Positions 1 through 8,228 of a DNA stretch of 37,800 nt are shown here, piece by piece. The notes beneath the pieces are model-generated. The model searched no databases, had not been told where the DNA came from, and saw only the letters and a program-made list of their open reading frames with translations. A program made the position numbers and the translations under genes. Positions within the stretch are counted from its first letter, which is position 1. Every line of letters starts with the position of its first letter. Source of the stretch: Eggerthella sinensis (GTDB lineage: Bacteria > Actinomycetota > Coriobacteriia > Coriobacteriales > Eggerthellaceae); the NCBI RefSeq assembly GCF_003339815.1, contig NZ_PPTT01000036.1, forward strand, positions 1 through 37,800, in the 5' to 3' direction.

Positions 1-41
1 GCCCCCCTCACCCCCCTTCTCACCCAAGAACCCTAAAGCTA

Positions 42-60
42 GGGGCGCCACGTGCGCCCC
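42..60 (-). terminator. possible terminator of the first flavin reductase
   Basis: A 7-bp GC arm (GGGGCGC) at 42-48 is repeated in inverted form at 54-60 with a short loop. It lies just past the stop codon of the minus-strand reductase gene. On the minus strand it is followed by a weak T-rich stretch. Bases 1-41 show nothing else recognisable. Confidence 0.35.
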
Positions 61-77
61 GTGCCTGATCGTTCGAG

Positions 78-1850
78 TTAGTTCGCTATAAGGTGCTTGC
101 CCAGTTCGCGACCGAGCGTGATGGCGATGCCGAGACTCGCTCCGGCCATCTGCGTGAAATAGCCGTTGCCGAATCGTCGCCCGCAGCAGTTCCCCGTTGC
201 GTACAGTCCTTCGATGGGTGCAAGCTCGTCATCGAGCACGTTTTGGTGCTTGTCGGTCATGAGGCCTCCAAGCGAAACCATGATGCCGCCGATGGCGCTC
301 GGCGTGCAGCGGAACGCGTAGTAGGGAGGCGTGGCAATGGGGAACATGACCTCAGGGTCCTTGCCGAATTCTTCGTCTCGCCCGTTTTCGCACATAGCGT
401 TCCAGCGGTCTACCTGTGCGAGCATCGCGGTCTTCTGCTTGCTGTCGTATCCCATGTAATCGGCCAGCTCGTCGAGGGTTTCGGCGCAGTAAAGGGGAGC
501 GGGGCCATCGGTTTTTTCGCCAATCGTGTTCCCTTGAGGGCCGCTCGAGTAGTAGAAGCCTTCAGCTCCGGTGCCCATGGCTTGCGTCAGCACCTCAGTG
601 ATGAACGCCATGTTGGCTTCGGATGGTTCAAACGCGTCGTGGGCGGGAATGCAGTAGCTGAGGTGATCGAGTATGGTGGCGTCCGAGACGGCGAACGTGT
701 CGACGTGCGCCAAACGCGCCTGCGGCTTGCCGGACATGGTGCAGTCGGAGAAGAATTCGTTGCAGTAGCGCTCACCGTTCGTATCGAGCCAGATAGTCTG
801 AGGGTACGATCCTTTTCCGAACTCCCCGTTCATGGTTGCGAGCGGGCGGGGCTCAATGCGTCCTCCGGCCCAATAGCCCATCTGAATGCCGCTGCCGTCC
901 TGCCCCATAATCGCCTCGGACCAAGCACTGCGGCCCTCTTGGAAGCAATCGGTGATATGCGTGAGCAGGTCGTTTCGCATAGACTCGTTCGAGGCGAAGT
1001 CTCCTGCGGCCAAGACGACTCCCTTGGTTGCCTCGTATTTGACGTAAGCGCCCTCTGCGTTCTGAGCGATAACGGCCACCACGCGGTCGCCCTCTTTCAC
1101 GAGTTGGCATGCGGTGGTGGCGAAGTCGAGACTGGCGTTATCGTGGGCGAGGATTTCCTCGAAGATCTCCTTTTGCACGTCGCCGAGCGACACCGTCGAA
1201 GTGGCGTCTACCTGTGCCCGGAGCGTGCCGGTGAGGAACTTGAAGCCGGCAACGTTTGACAGCGAGTGTTCAGGTGCGGGGCTGAATGCGACGGAAAGCG
1301 CGCTTACGGTTTCGTCGGCGAGCGCGGAGAGCCACCAGTCGATATTCGATCCACAGTTCTGGCAATACTGCATGATGAGGGCTGGGTTAGCCGCATTGAG
1401 TGTGCGGCGCATCCAGTCATTGTACATTTCCACCGGGTCCACATCTGCAACGCTGTGGTCGCGCAAGAACTGCGAATTGAAATGGCCCACGTCGTTTCCC
1501 ATGGTGAAGTAGTTCTCGAGCACTTGCTTATCGATGCCGATAACGGTGTTCGATTCCTCATCGGCAATCGACCTGATAACGGCTGCTCCTGCAAAACCGC
1601 AACCCACGACGACGTAATCTGCCTGCTTCGTTTCCGCGATATCTTTTTCGGCTATCGAACTGGGCGGTGTGCGCCAGACGGCCTCGTTGCTTTCGCCCCC
1701 GTCTGCGGCTCCGTTTGTCTCTGCGGCCTGTGCGGCGTTTGCGTCCGAGCGCTCGGCGCTCGGCGCACAGGCTCCGAGCGCTCCCACGGACGCTATGCCG
1801 AAAGCTCCTAATGCGGCACCCTTAAGAAAGTCGCGTCGCTCCAATTCCAT
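78..1850 (-). CDS. Tat-exported FAD-dependent reductase (fumarate/urocanate reductase type), lipoprotein
   Basis: This 590-residue protein starts with a twin-arginine signal (RRDFLKG, residues 5-11) that ends in a lipobox with Cys28. It is therefore probably anchored on the outer face of the cytoplasmic membrane. The FAD-binding dinucleotide fold is visible at residues 83-88 (GCGFAG), and the C-terminal FAD segment (EGLYATGNCCG) closes the domain. Proteins of this family reduce C=C bonds or similar groups of small organic acceptors in anaerobic respiration. The substrate cannot be read from the sequence. There is no CXXCH haem motif, so electrons must come from a separate partner. The start has a GGAGA ribosome site a few bases upstream. 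It is divergent from a LuxR-type regulator at 2054. The ETKQ linker before the FAD fold is shared with the reductase at 32052-33797, which suggests one subfamily. Confidence 0.9.
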   Translation of the reverse strand: MELERRDFLKGAALGAFGIASVGALGACAPSAERSDANAAQAAETNGAADGGESNEAVWRTPPSSIAEKDIAETKQADYVVVGCGFAGAAVIRSIADEESNTVIGIDKQVLENYFTMGNDVGHFNSQFLRDHSVADVDPVEMYNDWMRRTLNAANPALIMQYCQNCGSNIDWWLSALADETVSALSVAFSPAPEHSLSNVAGFKFLTGTLRAQVDATSTVSLGDVQKEIFEEILAHDNASLDFATTACQLVKEGDRVVAVIAQNAEGAYVKYEATKGVVLAAGDFASNESMRNDLLTHITDCFQEGRSAWSEAIMGQDGSGIQMGYWAGGRIEPRPLATMNGEFGKGSYPQTIWLDTNGERYCNEFFSDCTMSGKPQARLAHVDTFAVSDATILDHLSYCIPAHDAFEPSEANMAFITEVLTQAMGTGAEGFYYSSGPQGNTIGEKTDGPAPLYCAETLDELADYMGYDSKQKTAMLAQVDRWNAMCENGRDEEFGKDPEVMFPIATPPYYAFRCTPSAIGGIMVSLGGLMTDKHQNVLDDELAPIEGLYATGNCCGRRFGNGYFTQMAGASLGIAITLGRELGKHLIAN

Positions 1851-1988
1851 CGTTGTCTCCTTCTCTCGAACGTGTCGTTATGCGCTCGTGAAGCGCGTTT
1901 GCCTCTGCACCTTACGGATAAGCGCAGGTCGGGCGCATCCGTCGAAACGGGGTATTCGTTCGGAGGAGCATCGCTCGAAAGGAGGTTT

Positions 1989-2016
1989 TTGACGGCCGCT
2001 TCGTTGCGTGTACAAT
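1989..2016 (+). promoter_or_regulatory. promoter of the LuxR-type regulator gene
   Basis: A -35 box TTGACG (1989-1994) and a -10 box TACAAT (2011-2016) are spaced by 16 bp. The predicted transcript would start near 2023. This rules out the ATG at 2015, which lies inside the -10 box, as the translation start. Confidence 0.6.
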
Positions 2017-2053
2017 GAAACTGACACGCGAAGCAGGTTTGGAGGGGTGCGGC

Positions 2054-3505
2054 ATGAGGGTCGAAGCTGCGCACATGCCGTTGGGGAAGCATGGCGCCAA
2101 ACAATCGTTTCGTTGCGGAGACCTGCTGTTTCTCGGAGGATTTTCTTCCTATTGGTGCGCGACGTTTCTGATTAAGCCCCAAGTGGATACTGCCTCAAGT
2201 GGATATGCGTTGCTGCAGCTTGGGGTCCAGACAGCGGTTGCCGTGCTGGTCCTCGTGCTGTCGCTTCGCTCAGCTTGGCCCTTGCGGCAAGGAGCGCTTC
2301 AGGTGGGGGCGGTTGCGGCCGTGCTTGTGGGTGGGTTCTTGTCCCTCATCGTTCCGTATTCAGGGTCGTCATATTCACCGTTGGCGGTTACGACCGCGTT
2401 CGGTGTCGGGTTCGCGCTGCTTTTCATACGGTGGCTCGCGTTTGCGTTTCGGGATGATGGCGGACCCGTACGCGTTTTGTTGCCGCTTGCCTTTGCCCTC
2501 GGTAACGGATTGATTCTTGGCGCGGTCTCTTTTGTTCCGTCAAGCTGGCTGTACTTGTGCGGGTTGGTGCTGCTCGGCCTGTCGGTGGTCGCGTTGCTGT
2601 GCGCGAGCATGCTTCAGGAAAGTTGCGATTCCGTTGCTGTCGGATTATCGTCGAGCGCGGTCGAAACACGCCCGCGTCGTGTGGTTCGTTCTCCATTTCT
2701 GGGGCTCGCACTGTTCTCGTTGGTGTATGGCGTGCTGAACGAGCTTCTCGTGCATCTGGGAAACGGTGCGCATGTGTTGGGCGTCGGTTCGCTCATCGTC
2801 AGCGCTGTCGTGTTCGTTCTGCTTGCAGTGAGCGCTCGGGGCCCTCTGGCGCGCGTGCGAATTGGTGACGCCTTCTTCGTCTTGCTCCTGATCGTGGCCG
2901 CAGTCATGCTGCTTGTTCCCTTTGCGTGGGATCGGGCGTCATGGTTGGTCGATGCGGTGGTGAAAGTCTGCTATCTGGTGTACCAGTGCCTTTTCTTCGT
3001 GCATCTCGCCGAGAGTCGCGCGCAAGCCGGCTCGCGTACGTTCGCAATGCTGGTGGGCGCAGCTTTGTGCCTGTGGGCGTGCTCGCTCGCGGGTATGGGG
3101 GTGGGCACGCTCGTGCTGGCGCTTGGCGACGGCTCGGTGCTGCTGATCAGCGGCGTGTCGATGGCGGTGGTATGGTTGTGTCTGCTTGCGGGCATGCTCT
3201 TTTTCAGATTCGAGAAAACTCGCGATGCGGTGCTTCAGGACGGGCTCTCTGAAAGCGAGGCCGATCGGGATGCCGATGCCGTGCGGGTCGATCGAATTGA
3301 GGCTTTGGCCGGGGAAAAGGGCCTTTCTCCTCGCGAGACCGAGGTTCTTTCGCAACTCGTCAAAGGAAGGAGCGTACCCTTCGTCGCCCAGGAGTTCTCG
3401 CTTTCCGAGCACACGGTGAAAACCCATGTGAAGCATATCTACGAGAAGATCGGCGTGCATACGAGGCAGGAGCTGCTCACCTTGTTCGAAAAATCGGCAG
3501 GATAG
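2054..3505 (+). CDS. membrane-bound LuxR-family transcriptional regulator
   Basis: The protein has about 483 residues. Roughly the first 370 form some twelve hydrophobic helices resembling a transporter fold, and the C-terminal 65 or so form a LuxR helix-turn-helix (SPRETEVLSQLVKGRS ... HTVKTHVKHIYEKIGVHTRQEL). I chose the ATG at 2054 because GGAGGGG sits 6-7 bases upstream. An upstream ATG at 2015 falls within the -10 box. The gene is divergent from the reductase at 78-1850, and two further reductase/LuxR pairs of the same layout are in this window. Such regulators are thought to sense a small molecule through the membrane part and switch on the adjacent reductase. That role is inferred from layout; no ligand is evident. 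Confidence 0.85.
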   Translation: MRVEAAHMPLGKHGAKQSFRCGDLLFLGGFSSYWCATFLIKPQVDTASSGYALLQLGVQTAVAVLVLVLSLRSAWPLRQGALQVGAVAAVLVGGFLSLIVPYSGSSYSPLAVTTAFGVGFALLFIRWLAFAFRDDGGPVRVLLPLAFALGNGLILGAVSFVPSSWLYLCGLVLLGLSVVALLCASMLQESCDSVAVGLSSSAVETRPRRVVRSPFLGLALFSLVYGVLNELLVHLGNGAHVLGVGSLIVSAVVFVLLAVSARGPLARVRIGDAFFVLLLIVAAVMLLVPFAWDRASWLVDAVVKVCYLVYQCLFFVHLAESRAQAGSRTFAMLVGAALCLWACSLAGMGVGTLVLALGDGSVLLISGVSMAVVWLCLLAGMLFFRFEKTRDAVLQDGLSESEADRDADAVRVDRIEALAGEKGLSPRETEVLSQLVKGRSVPFVAQEFSLSEHTVKTHVKHIYEKIGVHTRQELLTLFEKSAG

Positions 3506-3540
3506 GACGTCCGACCTTGCACCGATTCGCCTGTGTGGGT

Positions 3541-3571
3541 TTGTCGCAGAGGGGACGGGGAATGCTATCAT
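3541..3571 (+). promoter_or_regulatory. possible promoter of the amidohydrolase gene
   Basis: TTGTCG (3541-3546) and TATCAT (3566-3571) are separated by 19 bp, which is long. The -10 box is convincing and the -35 box is weak. Confidence 0.3.
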
Positions 3572-3611
3572 ACGCATCACACGATTATTCGGGAGATTAG
3601 GCGGGACAGAC

Positions 3612-4967
3612 ATGCTCTTGTGCGCACAGTACATTCTTCCCATCACATCCGAGCCGTTCCAGAACGGCGCGGTGCTGGTTCGCGACGGAGTCATCCGCGA
3701 TATCGGCACGGCCGAGATGCTCAAGCTGCGCTATCCCGACGAAGAGGCGATCGACTACGGCCAGGCGGCAATCATGCCGGGCCTTATCGATTTGCACACA
3801 CACCTCGAGAACTCCGTCATGCGCGGCATCGTGCACGACGTGCCCTACACCACGTGGATCACCTCCATGCTGGAGAAGAGCGCCAAGATGGACGTGGGCG
3901 ACTGGTACGACTCCGCCATCCTGGGCGGCCTCGAGGCGCTATCGAGCGGCATCACATGCGTCGCCGACATCACCACCACCGGCGCGGCCTGCACGGCAAC
4001 GCAGAAGCTGGGCATGCGCAGCGTCATCTACCGCGAGGTGGGCGCTATGGACAAGCGCCGTGTCGATTACGCCATGCGCATCGCCGAAAACGACATCATG
4101 CACTGGCGCGAAGAGGTTGACGGCGACCGCATCACCATCGGCGTCGCTCCTGCCGCCATGTACGTGTGCCACCCGTCGGTGTTCGGCAAAGTATCCGAGT
4201 TCGCACGCCGCGAGAACGTGCCCGTCGCCATGCACATGGCGGGCAATCGCGAAGAGTACAACTTCATCAAGTACGGCTCGTCGCCGTTCTCGGTGCACAC
4301 GATGGACCAAAAGCGCGGCTACGTGGAAATTCCGCCGTGGCTGCCCACCGGCACGACGCCGGTGCGCTACGCGCTGAACTGGGGCGCATTCGAGTCCGAC
4401 AACGTGCTGGCTATCCACTGCGTGCACGTGGACGACAAGGACGTGCAGAAGCTCAAGGAATACGACGTGGCCGTGGCCGTCTGCCCGCGCTGCAATGCGC
4501 AGCTGGGCATGGGCGTCGCGCCGCTCAACGAGTTCATGCGCGCCGGTTTGCGCCTGGGCATGGGTACCGATTCGCCCGCTGCAACCGATTCCACCGACAT
4601 GCTCACCGAGATGCGCATCGGCATGCTCGTGCAGCGCGCCGTGAACGTGGGCGAGTTCCTGGACTCGGCCACCATGCTGGAGATGGCCACCATCGGCGGC
4701 GCTCGCGCGCTCAAGCTCGACGACAAGATTGGCTCGCTCGACGTGGGCAAGCTGGCCGACATCATCGCCATCGACCTGTCCGGCTCGCACCAGACGCCCA
4801 CCACCGACCCGGTGTCGGCCGTGGTGAACACCTGCAGCGGCGCCGACATTCTCATGACGATGGTGGGCGGCACCACCCTGTACGAGAAGAATAAGTGGAA
4901 CGTGGGCGTGGAAGTGGCGAAGAACATCGCCCGCGTCATCGAAATCCGTGGCAAGTTGAGGTTGTAA
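3612..4967 (+). CDS. metal-dependent amidohydrolase, deaminase/chlorohydrolase type (MtaD/SsnA/TrzN relatives)
   Basis: The 451-residue protein is a full-length cyclic amidohydrolase. The metal-binding HxH lies at His62 and His64 after the PGLIDLHTH motif. Further ligands are probably His208 (VAMHMAG), His269 or His272 (AIHCVHVD) and Asp320 (MGTDSPA). Relatives hydrolyse amino or halogen groups from purine, pterin or triazine-like rings, for example S-adenosylhomocysteine/methylthioadenosine deaminase. The exact substrate is not determined here. No signal peptide is visible, so the enzyme is cytoplasmic. A GGGAG/GCGGGAC purine-rich stretch precedes the ATG. A small membrane protein gene follows after 3 bases and is probably cotranscribed. 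Confidence 0.85.
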   Translation: MLLCAQYILPITSEPFQNGAVLVRDGVIRDIGTAEMLKLRYPDEEAIDYGQAAIMPGLIDLHTHLENSVMRGIVHDVPYTTWITSMLEKSAKMDVGDWYDSAILGGLEALSSGITCVADITTTGAACTATQKLGMRSVIYREVGAMDKRRVDYAMRIAENDIMHWREEVDGDRITIGVAPAAMYVCHPSVFGKVSEFARRENVPVAMHMAGNREEYNFIKYGSSPFSVHTMDQKRGYVEIPPWLPTGTTPVRYALNWGAFESDNVLAIHCVHVDDKDVQKLKEYDVAVAVCPRCNAQLGMGVAPLNEFMRAGLRLGMGTDSPAATDSTDMLTEMRIGMLVQRAVNVGEFLDSATMLEMATIGGARALKLDDKIGSLDVGKLADIIAIDLSGSHQTPTTDPVSAVVNTCSGADILMTMVGGTTLYEKNKWNVGVEVAKNIARVIEIRGKLRL

Positions 4968-4970
4968 TCT

Positions 4971-5171
4971 ATGGCAACGAATCAGAAACTGACGGCAAAA
5001 CAGAAGAGCGAACGCGTCCGTGAAGCTCAGGAGCGCGAGCGCCTGGAGAAGGAGCGCCGCGAAGCCGCCGAGCGCACCAAGAAAATCTTCACCGTGGTCG
5101 TGTGCGTCATCCTCGTGTTGGCCCTCGGCATCCCTACGGTGGCGCTCGCGTTCCTCGGAAACGGCTCCTAA
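4971..5171 (+). CDS. small single-pass membrane protein, unknown function
   Basis: The 66-residue protein is not recognised. Residues 1-42 are highly charged (repeated K, E and R) and likely form a coiled coil. Residues 43-62 form one hydrophobic transmembrane helix, followed by a very short tail, so the charged part is probably cytoplasmic. It starts 3 bases after the amidohydrolase stop, which suggests coexpression. Confidence 0.65.
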   Translation: MATNQKLTAKQKSERVREAQERERLEKERREAAERTKKIFTVVVCVILVLALGIPTVALAFLGNGS

Positions 5172-5329
5172 CGATACCGTCTTTCCCGCGTGCCTCGCGC
5201 CCGTTGCGTCATGCTTTTTCTGTAGAGCTATCTCGTTCGGGCCGACACGGCGGGTTTGTGATACTATAAATCGTTGCCGCGCACGGGGCGCGGTGACGAG
5301 AGAAGAGTAACCGCACAAAGGGGTTTGCT

Positions 5330-6196
5330 TTGTTTGGTATAGGTGGATTCGAGCTATTCCTCATTCTGCTGTTCGGGTTCCTCATTTTTGGGCCCGACAA
5401 GCTGCCTGCTATGGCGAAAACGCTGGGGAAGGCCATCAATAAGTTCCGAAGCGCTCAGGAAGAAATGAACAAGGTTCTCAAGACGGAGGTCTACGACCCC
5501 ACGTCCGATGAGCCGTTCAAGAACCCGCTTGAAGCGCTGTCGAAGGTCGGCGAGATCGGCAAGGACGACAAGGAGGAGAAGACCGAGAGCTTCTCCGAGC
5601 GCAAGGCGAAGTACGACAAGGAGCGCGCCGCCAAGAAGGCTGCCGAGGCCGCGAAGGCCGAAAAGGCTGAAGGCGGAGAGGCGGCTGCAACCGCTACGGC
5701 TGCTGCTGCCACGACGGCGGCGACCGCGAAGCCGGTTGCCAAGCCCGACGGCTCGTTCGCGAAGCCGGCTGAGGAAAAGCCGGCCGCACCGGCTCCCGCG
5801 GCCACCGCGAAGTCGAAGCCGTCGCCCGACGAGCTCTACGGCACCAAGCCCGCTGCGAAGAAGCCCGCGACCGCCGCGAAGCCCGCGACGACCACCGCGG
5901 CTGCGAAGAAGCCCGCGTCCGTGAACGCTCCTGCTGCGGCCGCCAAGGCGAAACCGGCACCTGCGAAGCCCGCCGCGGCCTCGAAGAGCGCCGCGAAGCC
6001 GGCGACGAGCACTGCAAAGCGCGCCGCGAAACCCGCTGCCAAGCCTGCTGCGAAACCTGCCGCTAAGACCGATGCCGAGAAGGCTGCGGCTCGTTCGGCG
6101 GCTGCGAAGAAGGCGGCCGCGACGCGTGCTGCCAACAAGAAGGCTGCCGAGGCTACCGCCAAGGCTGCTCCTGCGAAGAACGAGAAGGGGGAATAA
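5330..6196 (+). CDS. tatA: Sec-independent translocase subunit TatA/TatB with long Ala/Lys/Pro-rich tail
   Basis: The start codon is TTG at 5330. The encoded N-terminus (MFGIGGFELFLILLFGFLIF) is the typical short membrane helix of TatA/TatB, followed by the conserved FGPDKLP hinge and an amphipathic helix. TatA forms the pore-like assembly that lets folded twin-arginine proteins cross the membrane. The protein is 288 residues, about three times a typical TatA. From about residue 80 on, the tail is low-complexity A/K/P repeats such as KPAAKPAAKPAAK, resembling histone H1 tails. tatC follows after 3 bases. All five flavin reductases in the window carry Tat signals and would be clients. Whether it acts as TatA or TatB cannot be settled by eye. 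Confidence 0.88.
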   Translation: MFGIGGFELFLILLFGFLIFGPDKLPAMAKTLGKAINKFRSAQEEMNKVLKTEVYDPTSDEPFKNPLEALSKVGEIGKDDKEEKTESFSERKAKYDKERAAKKAAEAAKAEKAEGGEAAATATAAAATTAATAKPVAKPDGSFAKPAEEKPAAPAPAATAKSKPSPDELYGTKPAAKKPATAAKPATTTAAAKKPASVNAPAAAAKAKPAPAKPAAASKSAAKPATSTAKRAAKPAAKPAAKPAAKTDAEKAAARSAAAKKAAATRAANKKAAEATAKAAPAKNEKGE

Positions 6197-6199
6197 GCC

Positions 6200-7033
6200 A
6201 TGCCAGTCGGACCGGCGCGAATGCCCCTCTTCGATCACCTGGGCGAACTCCGCATGCGCCTCGTGCGCATCATCGCCTGCCTTGCTATTGCGGTTGTGGT
6301 GTTCTACATGGCCACGCCGATGATGGGCCAGTTCCTGCTGCAACCCATCGTGCACTATATTCCTCAGGATGCGTCTGGTTTTGCGGCGACGGTTGCTCTT
6401 GACCCGTTCGAAGGCTTCGCCACGCGTTTCAAGATATCCATATGGGCGTCAGTGGTGGCTTGTTCGCCCGTTATCTTGTGGCAGATCCTTGCGTTTTTCC
6501 TTCCGGCTCTCAAGCCGAACGAGCGTAAGTGGTTCATCCCGACGTTTGCTGCTGCCGTTGCCCTGTTCGTGTTCGGCACGGTGTTCTGCTATCTCGTAAT
6601 CCTTGATCCTGCATTCCAGTGGCTGACGGAACAAGCGGATGGGCTCGGCAGCGTCATGCCCCGCATGTCGTCCTACATCGACATGATCATCAAGTTCGAA
6701 CTCGGCTTCGGCGTGGCGTTCGAGCTGCCGCTCATCGTGTTCTACCTCGTCATCTTCGACGTCATTCCGTACAAGAAGCTTCGCAATAGCTGGCGTACGG
6801 TGTACGTCGTGCTCATGGTCGTTTCGGCCATGGCCACGCCGGACGCGTCGCCGGTCACCATGCTGCTCATGTTCGCCGCGCTGGTGGTGCTGTACGAGGG
6901 CAGCTTGCTCATAGCTCGCCTGGTGCTGAGCAAACGCATCAAGAAGCAGAACGAGGAGCTTGACGCCGAGGAGGCCGAAGAGGCCGCTCAGGAGCTTGCC
7001 ACGAAAAAGGACAAAGCCAAGAAGGCCAAGTAG
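6200..7033 (+). CDS. tatC: Sec-independent protein translocase TatC
   Basis: TatC is the six-helix receptor that recognises twin-arginine signals and recruits TatA. The 277-residue protein shows the family pattern: an N-terminal amphipathic segment (FDHLGELRMRLVRI), alternating hydrophobic helices, and the loop FELPLIVFYLV typical of the family's central region. The last 40 residues are charged and coiled (EELDAEEAEEAAQEL), an extension beyond a usual TatC. It is 3 bases after tatA, so the two form an operon. A strong hairpin follows at 7056. Confidence 0.93.
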   Translation: MPVGPARMPLFDHLGELRMRLVRIIACLAIAVVVFYMATPMMGQFLLQPIVHYIPQDASGFAATVALDPFEGFATRFKISIWASVVACSPVILWQILAFFLPALKPNERKWFIPTFAAAVALFVFGTVFCYLVILDPAFQWLTEQADGLGSVMPRMSSYIDMIIKFELGFGVAFELPLIVFYLVIFDVIPYKKLRNSWRTVYVVLMVVSAMATPDASPVTMLLMFAALVVLYEGSLLIARLVLSKRIKKQNEELDAEEAEEAAQELATKKDKAKKAK

Positions 7034-7055
7034 CGCTTCTGCATGAAAGCTTATG

Positions 7056-7082
7056 GCGGCCCGTCGCATTGCGGCGGGCCGC
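7056..7082 (+). terminator. terminator after tatC
   Basis: A 12-bp GC-rich stem (7056-7067 paired with 7071-7082, one G-U pair) has an ATT loop. It is followed by a TGTGCGTTTTCT stretch. It separates tatAC from hypA. Confidence 0.7.
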
Positions 7083-7198
7083 TGTGCGTTTTCTGGGCGG
7101 CATTCGCGTCCGTTGACGCAACGATGCCTGCGCAAACGGGACGGTTCGGCTACTATAGGCACGAACGATACGAGGCGGATACAGCACGAAGGAGCGCC

Positions 7199-7570
7199 AT
7201 GCACGAATTGGGAATCATGACGGGCGTGATGGACGCGGTGACCACGTCGGCGCAGCAGGCCGGGGCCACGCGCGTGCTCAAGGTGAGCCTGTCGGTGGGC
7301 GAGATGACCGAGGCCATCGAGGACGCGCTCATGTTCGCGTTCGAAGCGCTGTCCGAAGGTACGTTCTGCGAAGGCGCCGAGCTCGAGATCACCATGGTCA
7401 AACCGAAGAGCCGCTGTCTGGAATGCGGCGCCGAATACGAGCACGATCGTTTCCACATGCTGTGCCCCACCTGCAACAGCTTCGCCACCGAGCTCATTGC
7501 CGGCCGCGAGCTGCAAATCGACTCGATTGAGGTCGACCTGCCCGATGACGACGAGGAAACTGAGGAGTAA
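7199..7570 (+). CDS. hypA: hydrogenase/urease nickel incorporation protein HypA
   Basis: HypA delivers nickel, together with HypB, to [NiFe]-hydrogenase large subunits. The protein of 123 residues starts MHELGIM, with the nickel-binding MHE motif. It has two CxxC zinc-finger pairs (CLEC and CPTC). I placed the start at 7199, where AAGGAG precedes at good spacing and the MHE motif must be N-terminal; an upstream in-frame ATG at 7043 would bury that motif. hypB follows after 3 bases. No hydrogenase structural genes or other hyp genes are in the window. Confidence 0.93.
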   Translation: MHELGIMTGVMDAVTTSAQQAGATRVLKVSLSVGEMTEAIEDALMFAFEALSEGTFCEGAELEITMVKPKSRCLECGAEYEHDRFHMLCPTCNSFATELIAGRELQIDSIEVDLPDDDEETEE

Positions 7571-7573
7571 CCC

Positions 7574-8227
7574 ATGCAAATCGACATGAAGCAACCCATC
7601 CTCCAGAAGAACGAAGCGATTGCCTCCGAGCTGCGTCAGCGCTTCGCCGACAACCACGTGTTCGTGCTCGACCTCCTGGCCAGCCCGGGTTCGGGTAAAA
7701 CGTCCACCATCCTCGCCACCATCGATGCGCTGCGCGACGAGTTCAACATCGCCGTCATCGAGGGCGACATCGCCAGCAGCGTGGATGCTGAGAAGATCAA
7801 GGCGCAAGGCATTGCCGCGGTGCAAATCAACACGGGCGGCGCGTGCCACCTCGAGAGCGCGATGATCAAGCGCGCCGTGGACGTGCTCGACCTCGAGCGT
7901 CTCGACCTCATCATCGTGGAGAACGTGGGCAACCTCGTGTGCCCGACCGACTTCGATTTGGGCGAGAACGCGAAGGTTATGATCCTGTCCGTGCCTGAGG
8001 GCGACGACAAGCCGCTCAAGTATCCCGGCGTGTTCCAGGTGGCCGAAGCCGTCGTGCTCAACAAGGTGGACACCATGCCCGTGTTCAACTTCAATCGCGA
8101 AGCGTTCGAGAAGGCCGTCACGCAGCTCAACCCGCAGGCCCCCATCTTCCCCATCGCCGCTACCACGGGCGACGGCGTGGACGCCTGGGCCGAATGGCTG
8201 GCAAACCGCATTCGCGCCATCCAGTAA
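7574..8227 (+). CDS. hypB: hydrogenase nickel incorporation GTPase HypB
   Basis: HypB is the GTPase partner of HypA in nickel insertion. The P-loop is at residues 37-43 (SPGSGKT), and the metal-site region INTGGACHLE and the NVGNLVCP motif are typical of the family. The length of 217 residues fits the core GTPase. It lacks the histidine-rich N-terminal nickel-storage stretch found in some HypB proteins. The gene is 3 bases after hypA and 1 base before nadE. Confidence 0.93.
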   Translation: MQIDMKQPILQKNEAIASELRQRFADNHVFVLDLLASPGSGKTSTILATIDALRDEFNIAVIEGDIASSVDAEKIKAQGIAAVQINTGGACHLESAMIKRAVDVLDLERLDLIIVENVGNLVCPTDFDLGENAKVMILSVPEGDDKPLKYPGVFQVAEAVVLNKVDTMPVFNFNREAFEKAVTQLNPQAPIFPIAATTGDGVDAWAEWLANRIRAIQ

Positions 8228-8228
8228 C

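Noticed and set aside
3939-5318. Minus-strand open frame of 459 codons opposite the amidohydrolase
   Set aside because: Shadow frame; the plus strand encodes an intact enzyme with all metal ligands.
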